64,000 nt of DNA from Clostridium sporogenes (lineage in GTDB: Bacteria > Bacillota > Clostridia > Clostridiales > Clostridiaceae). Position 1 is the stretch's first letter. Every line of letters starts with the position of its first letter. This document shows, one piece after another, positions 26,198 through 34,391 of the stretch. Position numbers and translations under genes: made by a program. The stretch spans positions 2,294,001-2,358,000 of the forward strand of contig NZ_CP011663.1 of assembly GCF_001020205.1 (NCBI RefSeq), written 5' to 3'. The notes beneath the pieces were generated by a model, which was not told the origin of the DNA, did not search any database, and was given only the letters and a program-made list of their open reading frames with translations.

Positions 26198-26923
26198 TTA
26201 AAGTTTTTCTGCTGCTTCTTTGTCTAGAATTATTGTAACATCTTTATGAAACTGTAAAACTGAGGCTGGAACTTCTGGGCATATCTTTCCCTTTACTGTT
26301 TTAGCTATAGCATCTGCTTTTCCTTTGCCATTTGCCAACAAAACTATCTTTTTAGAATTCAATATAGTTTTTATTCCCATACTTATAGCTTTTGTAGGTA
26401 CATCTTCTATTGAATTAAAAAATCTTGAATTGGATTTAATAGTCTTCTTGTCAAGATTTACAAGATGAGTTCCTGCTTTAAATTCAACAGAGGGTTCATT
26501 AAAACCTATGTGACCATTCACACCAATTCCTAATACTTGAATATCTATATCACCAGCATCACTTATTTTCTTGTCATAACTTTTACATTCTTCTTCGATA
26601 TTTTCAGCTTTTCCATCAGGTATATTTATTTTTTCTTTATCTATATTAATATGGCTAAAGAAATTTTCCATCATATAATGGTGATAACTTTGGCTATTAT
26701 TCTTTTCTAGACCATAATATTCATCTAAATTAAAGCTTTTTGCTTCTGAAAAATCAATTTGTTTCTTATGATACATGTCTATTAATTCTTTGTACATACC
26801 AAGTGGTGTATCTCCTGTAGCTAATCCTAATACACTATTAGGCTTTAGAATTATTTGACTTGCTATCATTACTGCTGCCTTTTTACTCATTTCTTCATAA
26901 TTTTCTACAACTATTATTCTCAT
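26198..26923 (-). CDS. nagB: Glucosamine-6-phosphate deaminase
   Basis: This 241-aa protein has the NagB features: MRIIVVENYEEMSKKAA, the phosphate loop LGLATGDTPLGMY, the active-site LDEYYGLEKNNSQSYHHYM and GIGVNGHIGFNEP. It converts glucosamine 6-phosphate to fructose 6-phosphate and ammonia. The ATG at 26923 is preferred because AAAGGTGA lies 8 nt ahead; a GTG four codons upstream falls inside that site. No nagA is next to it. It is downstream of the yhf-like operon with a 424-bp gap, and its upstream sequence carries TACATATTTTGTGA (26993-27006), similar to the sites ahead of yhfZ and yhfY. That suggests shared control. Confidence 0.92.
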   Translation of the reverse strand: MRIIVVENYEEMSKKAAVMIASQIILKPNSVLGLATGDTPLGMYKELIDMYHKKQIDFSEAKSFNLDEYYGLEKNNSQSYHHYMMENFFSHINIDKEKINIPDGKAENIEEECKSYDKKISDAGDIDIQVLGIGVNGHIGFNEPSVEFKAGTHLVNLDKKTIKSNSRFFNSIEDVPTKAISMGIKTILNSKKIVLLANGKGKADAIAKTVKGKICPEVPASVLQFHKDVTIILDKEAAEKL

Positions 26924-26992
26924 AATTATAATCACCTTTCTATAACAGTTTTAATTAGTTATATGAAAATAAATAATTAATCAAATATGCTA

Positions 26993-27006
26993 TACATATT
27001 TTGTGA
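26993..27006. promoter_or_regulatory. YhfZ-type operator candidate upstream of nagB
   Basis: TACATATTTTGTGA resembles TACAATATTTTGTA (35337) and TACAGAATTTTGTA (34321). Confidence 0.35.
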
Positions 27007-27092
27007 ACTACACTGACTTGGAACCTTCTAATAGTTTTAATATTAATAGATTCCAAAGAAAAAGTAGCTCATAAAACAAACTAGTATATGAC

Positions 27093-27141
27093 TATTCATT
27101 TATTTGAATGTGTCTTAGTTTTTACTACTAATAAATGAATA
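27093..27141. repeat. Inverted repeat with a 20-bp motif shared with 33913-33932
   Basis: TATTCATTTA (27093-27102) and TAAATGAATA (27132-27141) form a stem. The loop side starts ATTTATTTGAATGTGTCTTA (27098-27117), which recurs with one change between yhfU and yhfY. Confidence 0.4.
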
Positions 27142-27188
27142 TACGTTATTTTGTATATTGAATCTAAACTTTTATCACAATTCCACAT

Positions 27189-27364
27189 AACTACACATAT
27201 ATTTAAAAATATTTTAAGTAATACCATCTAATAACTACACATATATTTAAAAGTATTTTAAGTAATACCATCTAATAACTATACGTATATTTAAAAGTAT
27301 TTTAAGCAATTCTATCTAATAACTACACATATATTTTTTAAAGTACTTTAAGTAATACTATCTA
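27189..27364. repeat. Four tandem copies of a 44-bp unit overlapping the yhfW-like stop codon
   Basis: Units start at 27189, 27233, 27277 and 27321, each exactly 44 bp apart and about 90% alike. The last unit contains the codons for the gene's Asp-Ser-Ile-Thr-stop, so the array is a tandem amplification of the 3' end of the mutase-like gene. It is not CRISPR: there are no spacers. Confidence 0.9.
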
Positions 27365-28556
27365 AAAATGATGTTCCATTCTCTGGGCAAGTTATTCCAA
27401 AATAATCTGCTACAGTAGCTCCCACATCTGATAGTGTATTTCTTATTCCTAGAGATACTTTCTTAACCTTTGGTCCATAGACTAAAAGTGGTACCATTTC
27501 TCTAGTATGCCTACTGTGTCCTATAGTTGGGTCATTTCCATGATCCGCCATAACTAACAATATATCCTCTTCTTGAAGTTCCTTCATTATTTCCCCTAAA
27601 TATTTATCTGCTATAGAAAGCTTTTTAAAATATTCTTCAACATTTTCTCTATGTCCACAAAGATCTGTTTCTTGGACGTTAGTACAAATAAATCCTTTAT
27701 CCATTGACTTCATTTCTTTAATTGTTAGCTTAAGTACCTCTTCGGTGTCTACACAAGAAATACTTTTACCATATTCATTGGAAACTATATCAGCAACTTT
27801 ACCTAAAAGAGTTACATCTATTCCTTTTTTACCTAATATAGTAGGGATTTGAACCTCTGCATTTATACCGTATCCTAAATGAATACACTGATATCCTTTG
27901 TTATAAACTCCAGATTTAGGAGCATTTATACCAATAAATCCATTACCTTTTTCCTCTACAGCATTTAAAATGTTTTCAAGTGTTATATCTTCTCCTCCAA
28001 AAGTAATAACTCTTGATACTCTTGAATGTTCTCTAACTATTTTTCCTACAGTAAGTACATCTTCAAAAGGCATTGTATCTAAAGCTGCTGTAATATTATA
28101 AGCTTGTCCTAAATCTGCTTCAATATTATCTGCAATTGTAAGAGCATTGTTAACTATAAGAAACTTACCTTCTTTACCTTCTTTTATTTCAACTTTGTAT
28201 CCTCTATTTTTTAGCTCTTCATAAACTTTATTAATTACAGTTATAAAGCCCTCTTTTATAGGAAGCTTAGGAAGTGTTCCCATAATCTCTTGATGTCCCA
28301 TAAAAGTATCTGCCCCAAAATGAGTTAATTCAGCCTTTCCAAAGGTAGCATTTTTTTGAAATTTTAAAATTCCAATTTCCTCTCCTAAGGCATTCATTAG
28401 TCCTAATTTTTCTAGATTAGGCAATTTCAATTCTGGATTTTTTTCTAATATATGTTTACAGGTATTAGCGCCTACATCCAATGGTCTTACTACTTTTGCA
28501 TCCTTCATATAACCAACGCCAAAACCATCTAAAACTATTACTATAAATCTATTCAC
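27348..28556 (-). CDS. yhfW: YhfW-like phosphopentomutase-family protein
   Basis: This 402-aa alkaline-phosphatase-fold metalloenzyme is of the DeoB/phosphopentomutase family: RFIVIVLDGFGVGYMKDA at the start (first metal Asp), ADTFMGHQEIMGT (phosphorylated Thr) and DLCGHREN, then MADHGNDPTIGHSRHTRE. The overall look is that of E. coli YhfW. Phosphopentomutases interconvert ribose 1- and 5-phosphate; whether YhfW does so is not established to my knowledge. It is the last gene of the yhf-like operon. The 44-bp tandem repeats begin at its stop codon. In this window it sits with YhfX, YhfS and Php homologues, which argues for a pathway role distinct from nucleoside breakdown. Confidence 0.82.
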   Translation of the reverse strand: MNRFIVIVLDGFGVGYMKDAKVVRPLDVGANTCKHILEKNPELKLPNLEKLGLMNALGEEIGILKFQKNATFGKAELTHFGADTFMGHQEIMGTLPKLPIKEGFITVINKVYEELKNRGYKVEIKEGKEGKFLIVNNALTIADNIEADLGQAYNITAALDTMPFEDVLTVGKIVREHSRVSRVITFGGEDITLENILNAVEEKGNGFIGINAPKSGVYNKGYQCIHLGYGINAEVQIPTILGKKGIDVTLLGKVADIVSNEYGKSISCVDTEEVLKLTIKEMKSMDKGFICTNVQETDLCGHRENVEEYFKKLSIADKYLGEIMKELQEEDILLVMADHGNDPTIGHSRHTREMVPLLVYGPKVKKVSLGIRNTLSDVGATVADYFGITCPENGTSFLDSIT

Positions 28557-28844
28557 TTTTATTTTTCTACCTCCTTTATAGATATTTAACTTTTCTAATT
28601 TTAAAGTCCTGTATTCCTAATAATCTTGGTACTTTAAATTATATAATTAAAAAGTTCTTAGAATTCATACAATATATTGTAGTTAATCATTACTATTGGC
28701 ATAATATATTGAAGAAATTTAATTTTAAAATTAACTATGCAATTGCTTCACTTCATAAGATAATAAATCTACTTAATTTTTTACTTTAAAAGCCCTATAT
28801 TCCTAATAAACTCGTTATTTCATTAAACAATATAGATAGTAGGA
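28557..28844. repeat. Spacer with two decayed copies of the yhfX 3' end
   Basis: CCTGTATTCCTAATAATCTT (from 28608) and CCCTATATTCCTAATAAACT (from 28793) resemble the end of the next gene (28870-28893). On the minus strand the first reads Pro-Arg-Leu-Leu-Gly-Ile-Gln-Asp against Pro-Lys-Leu-Leu-Gly-Ile-Tyr-Asp in yhfX. No gene was seen. Confidence 0.5.
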
Positions 28845-30005
28845 CTATTTAATTTTTCTACCTTGGGAATCGTATATTCCTAGCAATTTTGGGTTACCTT
28901 CTTTAATTCCTTTAACTACAGCTACACTGCTGCGTGTAACAAATATTTGTGTTCTATAGGACATAACCACAGTGTCTCCTACATTAGCGTTGCTTTTTAA
29001 AGTAATATAATAGTCAATACTTTCTAAAGGTGGAAGACTAGTTTTAACTTTAATAGAATCCTCTATGCTCTTACCTACTAAGGCTTTACTCATATGAGAT
29101 CTTCTATAATTTCCACCACCATAGCAAAAGCTTTCTTTTTTTAAGTTATGGGATATTTCACTAACATAAACTAAGCAAGGTATTTCCGCTCCTTCATGTT
29201 CTGCATGATAAGGTGTAGTTCCTGTTAATCCATGTCCCGGTTCACCATGAGTTCCACCATTTTCTGCTATATTTTTCATATTTGAAACACAGGTAGCTGA
29301 TGGCATATTTAATTGCTCTATTTTTATCTTTAAATGATTTTCTAAAAGTTTCTGTGCTTTTTTCAAAGTTTGTACATTATTAGTTGCCTTTATATCACCT
29401 TCTTTTTCATCATATAAAAAGCAGGGAAACGAAGTTATACCATAAATATTTATATTAGGAAGTTTTTTTATTTCCTTAGCTTTTTCTATAAGATCCTTTA
29501 AATAAAAGCCTCCATACTGAGCAGGATAAAGAGTATCCTCATCATCTAATACTCTAAGCATTATATTTTGAACTAATCCAAGTTTTTGGGCTACTTTTGA
29601 TACTTCCACAGCTTTCTCTACTGAATATACTGTAATTACCTCTGGTTTGGCTTCAATTATATCTTCCATAGAGTGAGTTGGTATTTGAACAAGATGTCCT
29701 ACATGACCAAGGCTTATATTATTTTCTTTTAAAGTAATGGCTTCTTTGAAATCTACTGTAACAGCCCCTTTATAACCTAATTTCATTAATTCATGGCATA
29801 CAATAGGATTCCTTCCAAATTGCTTTGTCATAAAATATAACTCTATACCATACTTATCTGCCTCTTCTTTTATCTTTCTAGCATTATCTACTATATTATC
29901 TAAATCTATAATATAAGTATCTGGCTGAATTAATCCTTTTTGATGAAGGTGAAAAGCTGCTTTTATTAAATTAGGATTTCTCTTTTTAGTTATATCTAAA
30001 AACAT
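28845..30005 (-). CDS. yhfX: YhfX-like PLP enzyme (alanine-racemase fold)
   Basis: This 386-aa protein has the fold-type III entry DTYIIDLDNIVDNARKIKEEA and the likely PLP lysine in ELYFMTKQFGRNP. A C-terminal beta domain has ETPCLVYVSEIS-like (IPCLVYVSEIS) and CYGGGNYRRSH segments. This is the pattern of E. coli YhfX, an alanine-racemase-like protein of unproven reaction. It probably acts on an amino acid or amino-sugar derivative. It follows the yhfS-like gene by 45 bp. The 3' end has decayed duplicates downstream. Confidence 0.8.
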   Translation of the reverse strand: MFLDITKKRNPNLIKAAFHLHQKGLIQPDTYIIDLDNIVDNARKIKEEADKYGIELYFMTKQFGRNPIVCHELMKLGYKGAVTVDFKEAITLKENNISLGHVGHLVQIPTHSMEDIIEAKPEVITVYSVEKAVEVSKVAQKLGLVQNIMLRVLDDEDTLYPAQYGGFYLKDLIEKAKEIKKLPNINIYGITSFPCFLYDEKEGDIKATNNVQTLKKAQKLLENHLKIKIEQLNMPSATCVSNMKNIAENGGTHGEPGHGLTGTTPYHAEHEGAEIPCLVYVSEISHNLKKESFCYGGGNYRRSHMSKALVGKSIEDSIKVKTSLPPLESIDYYITLKSNANVGDTVVMSYRTQIFVTRSSVAVVKGIKEGNPKLLGIYDSQGRKIK

Positions 30006-30050
30006 TCTTTTATCCTCTTTTCTGTAATACTATTGTCTATTTGTAACATA

Positions 30051-31160
30051 CTAGTTAGCCCCTTCATAAACTCTTTTAATGCTTTCTTTTAAAATTCTTA
30101 TAACTGTATCTGCTCCACTTCTCATTGGGTTAATTCTTATCATTCTCTTTTCTAAACTACTATCAGCAGCTCTAAATGTTCCAGAAATTCTATAAAACAT
30201 AGGAACGAATTCATATTTTGATTCTGCGCCTACTGGATTTGGTGCCGCTCCAAGCCTTTCTGATTCTAAAAGCACTTCATTTGCAATTTCTTTTTTAAGT
30301 TCTACTAATAAAACCTTTGATTGTGCATTAGCAAGAAAAGCACTCTTTACTCCTTCTATTTCGCCAGAATTTAATCTGTATGCAAGCTCTTCATTAACCT
30401 CAGCTTGAATTGCTAAAGATACTGGAGCATATACTAAGCCTCTTAAAACTTCCATAGCTTCAAAGCCTTGTACTTGACTTCCTCCTGAATAATTTAAGCT
30501 TATTACTTTGTCTATAAGTTCTTTTTTCCCAACTAATATTCCAACGCCTTCAGGACCTAATAGCTTAAAAGATGAGAAAGCAGATAAATCAGCACCACAT
30601 TGAGTTCCAATTTTTTCAACCTTCATAACAGCATAGTTATCATCAGTAATTATCTTTATGTCTTTGTTAAATTCTTTTATAGTTTTTATTACTTCTTCCA
30701 TATTATATTTATCATCAATTTTCTGTCTTGTATATTGTACTAAAGCACCTTTTATTTCCTTATTTTCTTTAAGTACCTTTATTACTTCATCTCTATCATT
30801 AAAGTTAGCTTTAACCACTTTAATACCCATAGTTTTGATAGTAACTTCAGTAGTTGGATAAATTGGAGCATCATGTACTAATAGTGTATCTTTACTTTCC
30901 ATAAAACTAATAATTCCCCATCTTAATGCCCCTGTACCAGCTCCCCTAAGAAATACTGCCTTTTCTTCGTTAAAAAATTCTGCTACAACACTCTCTGCTT
31001 TTTTGGTACAGCTAGGTTTGTTTAATCCTTTTACAACGCCTAAATCACCTAGAGATAAAATCTCTGTACCTTTAAAATGCTTTGTTATTATATCTATCAT
31101 TTTAAATTGAAAAGCTTTTGCGTCCTTAAGTGATATAGATTCTAAGGGATATGTGTTCAT
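30051..31160 (-). CDS. yhfS: YhfS-like PLP aminotransferase-fold protein
   Basis: This 369-aa PLP-dependent protein of fold type I has VFLRGAGTGALRWGIISFM (cofactor phosphate region), IITDDNYAVMKVEKIG (Asp facing the pyridine N) and the lysine segment LSAFSSFKLLGPEGVGILVG. The type resembles E. coli YhfS and selenocysteine-lyase/DgaE-like enzymes. The substrate is unknown. It lies between php-like and yhfX-like genes in the operon, so two PLP enzymes act next to each other. Start ATG at 31160 with a GGAATGGAT-type site that is weak. Confidence 0.8.
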   Translation of the reverse strand: MNTYPLESISLKDAKAFQFKMIDIITKHFKGTEILSLGDLGVVKGLNKPSCTKKAESVVAEFFNEEKAVFLRGAGTGALRWGIISFMESKDTLLVHDAPIYPTTEVTIKTMGIKVVKANFNDRDEVIKVLKENKEIKGALVQYTRQKIDDKYNMEEVIKTIKEFNKDIKIITDDNYAVMKVEKIGTQCGADLSAFSSFKLLGPEGVGILVGKKELIDKVISLNYSGGSQVQGFEAMEVLRGLVYAPVSLAIQAEVNEELAYRLNSGEIEGVKSAFLANAQSKVLLVELKKEIANEVLLESERLGAAPNPVGAESKYEFVPMFYRISGTFRAADSSLEKRMIRINPMRSGADTVIRILKESIKRVYEGAN

Positions 31161-31228
31161 TTTTATCCATTCCTTTCCGTATCCATATTCAAAAATCCTT
31201 AAATATTTTTAAGTTTATAGGATTTATA

Positions 31229-32101
31229 TTATAAAATCCTTTTAATATTGTCTCTTGTCATATTATCTATTTCTTTAGAATCTAACCCTTCTTTTTTTAA
31301 TCTTGGAATAAAATTATCTATTAAATAAGAGTACCCTATTCCACCTCTTGTTTTTAAATTAGATTTTCTAGTTATATCCATAGACAATAACACTCTTTCG
31401 CTAAGACCTCTATTGCATATTTCTTTTAACATGTTTGATCTAAGATGATCTGGCTGATAATTTTCCTTTCCAATGGTGTCAAAAGCTACATTAACGCCTT
31501 TATCTATTAATCTTAAAATATAGTCTAAATCACCAGTTAAATCTACATGGCTAATTATTACTTTATCTAGATTAACTCCATAACTTTTGAAAAATCCCAC
31601 TTGTTCTAAACCAAAAGTTCCTAGAGTTGTATGAGTTACTATTGGTTTACCTGTATCAATATGAGCTCTAGAACTAGCTTGGAATACTTTCTTTTCTAAT
31701 TCTGTCATAGTATTTTTACTAGTACCTATTTCACCAATAATATCTGGTCTTACACCGGTATTTTCAATTCCACTGGTAATTTCTTTTATCATTATTTTAG
31801 ATAATTCTACTTCTGATAAATCATAAACTTCTTTAGGAAGAAAAGGCTCTTTATAGTATCCTGTTGAACATAGAATATTCATCCCAGTTTCTTCTTCCAT
31901 TCTTAAAATATATTCTACATTTCTTCCCATTCCTCTATTAGTAAGATCAATAATATTATTTACATTTTTGCTTTTTAATTCTTTAAACTCTGCTTTTGTT
32001 TCATCAAAGCAATTAACATTACAATCATCGGTTTTCTTTACCCCAGATAAATCTATAGTTACATGTTCATGGGAAAAAGTCATACCATCCTTTAGCTTCA
32101 T
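31229..32101 (-). CDS. php: Phosphotriesterase homology protein Php (YhfV-like)
   Basis: This 290-aa TIM-barrel metal-dependent hydrolase has the HxH pair GMTFSHEHVTIDLSG at the N-terminus, GEIGTSK (bridging ligand region), PIVTHTTLGTFG and VIISHVDLTGD (two His) and SMDITR (catalytic Asp). These match the binuclear centre of the phosphotriesterase family. The family includes lactonases, and E. coli Php has no strong phosphotriesterase activity, so a lactone or phosphorylated sugar-acid is a reasonable guess. It is followed by yhfS and preceded by yhfT. The spacer behind it carries a weak copy of its 3' end (31191-31210). Confidence 0.85.
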   Translation of the reverse strand: MKLKDGMTFSHEHVTIDLSGVKKTDDCNVNCFDETKAEFKELKSKNVNNIIDLTNRGMGRNVEYILRMEEETGMNILCSTGYYKEPFLPKEVYDLSEVELSKIMIKEITSGIENTGVRPDIIGEIGTSKNTMTELEKKVFQASSRAHIDTGKPIVTHTTLGTFGLEQVGFFKSYGVNLDKVIISHVDLTGDLDYILRLIDKGVNVAFDTIGKENYQPDHLRSNMLKEICNRGLSERVLLSMDITRKSNLKTRGGIGYSYLIDNFIPRLKKEGLDSKEIDNMTRDNIKRIL

Positions 32102-32167
32102 ATTATTCTCTCCTAATTTATTACTAATTTTAAGAGGTACATTTGCCTCCTAATAAATCCTTATTTT

Positions 32168-33466
32168 TTATTTAACTGGTAAGTATAATCCTAATATATA
32201 AAGTACATTTATCAATATACCTACAAATATTGCACCAACTGGACCTACTGCCATATCAACAATTGGTTTCTTAGAAGTTTTGTTTATAACATATATACCT
32301 ATAACTATGAATAATCCTAATCCTGGAGCCATAGCATTTGCTGCCATCATACCTCCGAAAAGTAATGCTGCTTCTAAAACTCTACTCATAGCAGTTCTTA
32401 TATTGTCACCACATTTTTTAACTCCTGGGAATTTATCTAACATTTTTGCTAAAACATCAAGTAAAAGTATTTCTAAAGCCATTACTGCTGCACCAACAAC
32501 AAAAGATATTATTGGGTTTTTAACTAAAAGACCTACTACAAATACAAAAGTCATTCCTGCTGGAGCATAAACTCCTGTAGTTATACCTGTAGTTGCAACT
32601 AATGGAATAAATCCAATACCTCTTGCAAAAGCTGTCATAGCTGCTTCTATATTTTTTCCATCTTTAAGAAGGTTTAATGAGATAGGATCTCCTGCTAATA
32701 AAGTTAAACTTGTAGCTGCTGAAATCAATCCACCCATGATTGCTAGTATAGGAAGGTTTTTCTTAATTTTTGCAACTCTTTCACTAAATATAGAAACTAA
32801 ATCTACCTTAGGTGCATTAGGGTCTGGTTTTTCTCTTATTGCAAAAGTAAGCATTATTATCATACCTGCAAGTAATGCCATTCCTTCTTGGTCAATTTTT
32901 ATTGTAGCTCCATCAAAGTTGAATTTTCCATAATATAAAGTAAGTTGTCTTACTAAAAATGATACTACTAAAGTTATAGCACCTTTTTTAGCTCCATATT
33001 GGTAAGCTACAACTAATGCTGGGAATACAGCAAAAGCTGCAATTACTGGTGAACCAACTTGTCCAAGTTGAGGTAAAAAGTTAACTGGAAGTTTTGCAAA
33101 GGCATCAACTATAAATTCAAGCCCTGATACAATACCTATACCATATAAGGCTCCAACTACACCGGATAATACTACTCCAGTTTTTCCTTTTGGGCACCAA
33201 CTTCCTATAATATCAGTTCCTAATAATATACTATGTACTAATATTATTGAAGCTGCTACTGAAACTGGTATACCAAATCCAATAACTAAACCAAAACTTA
33301 ATGCAAAGGAAGTAGCTGCTAAAGCTTTTTTATCAATTCTTCCTTCAAGATACTCTGGAACTATAGGTCTTAACCCATCATTAAATACTGCAACACCTTT
33401 ATTTGCAAGGATTGATGCTAAAGCGCCTAGTAAAGCTATTATTACATATTTTAATACAAATTCCAT
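32168..33466 (-). CDS. yhfT: YhfT-like integral membrane transporter
   Basis: A 432-aa protein with ten to twelve hydrophobic segments, starting EFVLKYVIIALLGALASILANKGVAVFNDGLRPIVPEYLEGRIDKK, which matches YhfT of the E. coli yhf operon. The segment HSILLGTDIIGSWCPKGKTGVVLSGVVGALYG recalls PTS IIC-like permeases of the ascorbate/galactitol type. With the small YhfU and the PRD protein YhfY nearby, it may be the transport arm of the pathway. Ligand unknown. Confidence 0.82.
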   Translation of the reverse strand: MEFVLKYVIIALLGALASILANKGVAVFNDGLRPIVPEYLEGRIDKKALAATSFALSFGLVIGFGIPVSVAASIILVHSILLGTDIIGSWCPKGKTGVVLSGVVGALYGIGIVSGLEFIVDAFAKLPVNFLPQLGQVGSPVIAAFAVFPALVVAYQYGAKKGAITLVVSFLVRQLTLYYGKFNFDGATIKIDQEGMALLAGMIIMLTFAIREKPDPNAPKVDLVSIFSERVAKIKKNLPILAIMGGLISAATSLTLLAGDPISLNLLKDGKNIEAAMTAFARGIGFIPLVATTGITTGVYAPAGMTFVFVVGLLVKNPIISFVVGAAVMALEILLLDVLAKMLDKFPGVKKCGDNIRTAMSRVLEAALLFGGMMAANAMAPGLGLFIVIGIYVINKTSKKPIVDMAVGPVGAIFVGILINVLYILGLYLPVK

Positions 33467-33496
33467 AAAAAGATCCTCCTTTTATTTACTTTTATT

Positions 33497-33856
33497 TTAA
33501 GTTAAAATTTTATTTATAATTACAGGGATTACTTGTTCCGCATGCTGTGGTGTAAATCCAAATGCCTTTTTTCCAGACTCTATTTCTTTTATGATTTCTT
33601 CGTCTGATCTTACATTACCAGGCATAGAAACTGTAGCACAAAGATTCATACCTAAAAGTGCTATAGCCATTGCTAATGCTCCACCACCACCAGTGTTGCA
33701 AGCTCCTAAATAATAATCTGCCTGACCATTTTTTACTGCCATTGCAGCTTCAATATCTGTTTTTATTTCCACTGTTGCTTTATCCCCTACTAAATCCTTT
33801 ACAATGTTTGCAACCTTATCTTTGTCTATTTGTCCTCCAATAACTATCTTTATCAT
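33497..33856 (-). CDS. yhfU: YhfU-like small protein (DUF2620)
   Basis: A 119-aa soluble protein: MIKIVIGGQIDKDKVANIV at the start, then QADYYLGACNTGGGGALAMAIALLG and a C-terminal GFTPQHAEQVIPVIIN. It matches YhfU of the E. coli operon. The Gly-rich loop with a preceding Cys suggests a ligand- or phosphate-binding fold like that of PTS EIIB proteins, which is inference. It lies 30 bp ahead of yhfT. Confidence 0.8.
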   Translation of the reverse strand: MIKIVIGGQIDKDKVANIVKDLVGDKATVEIKTDIEAAMAVKNGQADYYLGACNTGGGGALAMAIALLGMNLCATVSMPGNVRSDEEIIKEIESGKKAFGFTPQHAEQVIPVIINKILT

Positions 33857-33943
33857 TTATAATTCCTCCTAAATTTATATATTAGGCATATAAAAATAAA
33901 TATTAACTAGTTATTTATTTGAATGTGCCTTAAATTAAACATT

Positions 33944-34297
33944 TTACTTACTAAGAAGAGTAACTATATGCATTAATATAAAAGGTCTTTCTACTTCTGG
34001 CACTGAAATATTTATATCTTTTTCCAATGATTCTAAAATATCATTAGCTTTTTTAAAGTTTTTATCATTTCTAACTTCTTCAAATATTAGCTCTTCTATA
34101 GGTTCTACTAATTCCTTTTTCTTTATTCTTTCTAAAGCTACTGCAAGATGGGTTATAAACATACCTCCATTCTCTTCAGAAAGTTCAATTTGAAAATCTT
34201 TTTTAAAGCTTTCAATAATTTTAAAAAGATTGTTATAAGTATCTTCATCAATTTGAGCTCCATCTTTTAGTAATTTAAGTCTTAAAGTTAAATCCAT
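33944..34297 (-). CDS. yhfY: YhfY-like PRD-domain protein
   Basis: A 117-aa all-helical protein (MDLTLRLKLLKDGAQIDEDTYNN, FITHLAVALERIKKKE, PFILMHIVTLL) with the PTS regulation domain pattern and a conserved His in FITHLA and LMHI. PRDs are phosphorylated by HPr or EII proteins and act in antiterminators; here the domain stands alone. I take ATG 34297 because GGGAGG lies just ahead of it; a TTG seven codons upstream overlaps that site. It follows yhfZ and has its own TACA...TGTA palindrome at 34321. Confidence 0.8.
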   Translation of the reverse strand: MDLTLRLKLLKDGAQIDEDTYNNLFKIIESFKKDFQIELSEENGGMFITHLAVALERIKKKELVEPIEELIFEEVRNDKNFKKANDILESLEKDINISVPEVERPFILMHIVTLLSK

Positions 34298-34320
34298 TTT
34301 TTTCCTCCCTTTACTCAATA

Positions 34321-34334
34321 TACAGAATTTTGTA
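34321..34334. promoter_or_regulatory. YhfZ-type operator candidate ahead of yhfY
   Basis: TACAGAATTTTGTA, 24 bp ahead of the yhfY start. It is close to the site ahead of yhfZ. Confidence 0.5.
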
Positions 34335-34391
34335 CATTAACATTAAAAAAATTATTTTATTTTTATTATCCGCTCCTTCTCACCACTTCAT

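Noticed and set aside
27189..27364. CRISPR array
   Set aside because: The 44-bp units are directly adjacent with no unique spacers, and they contain the gene's stop codon.
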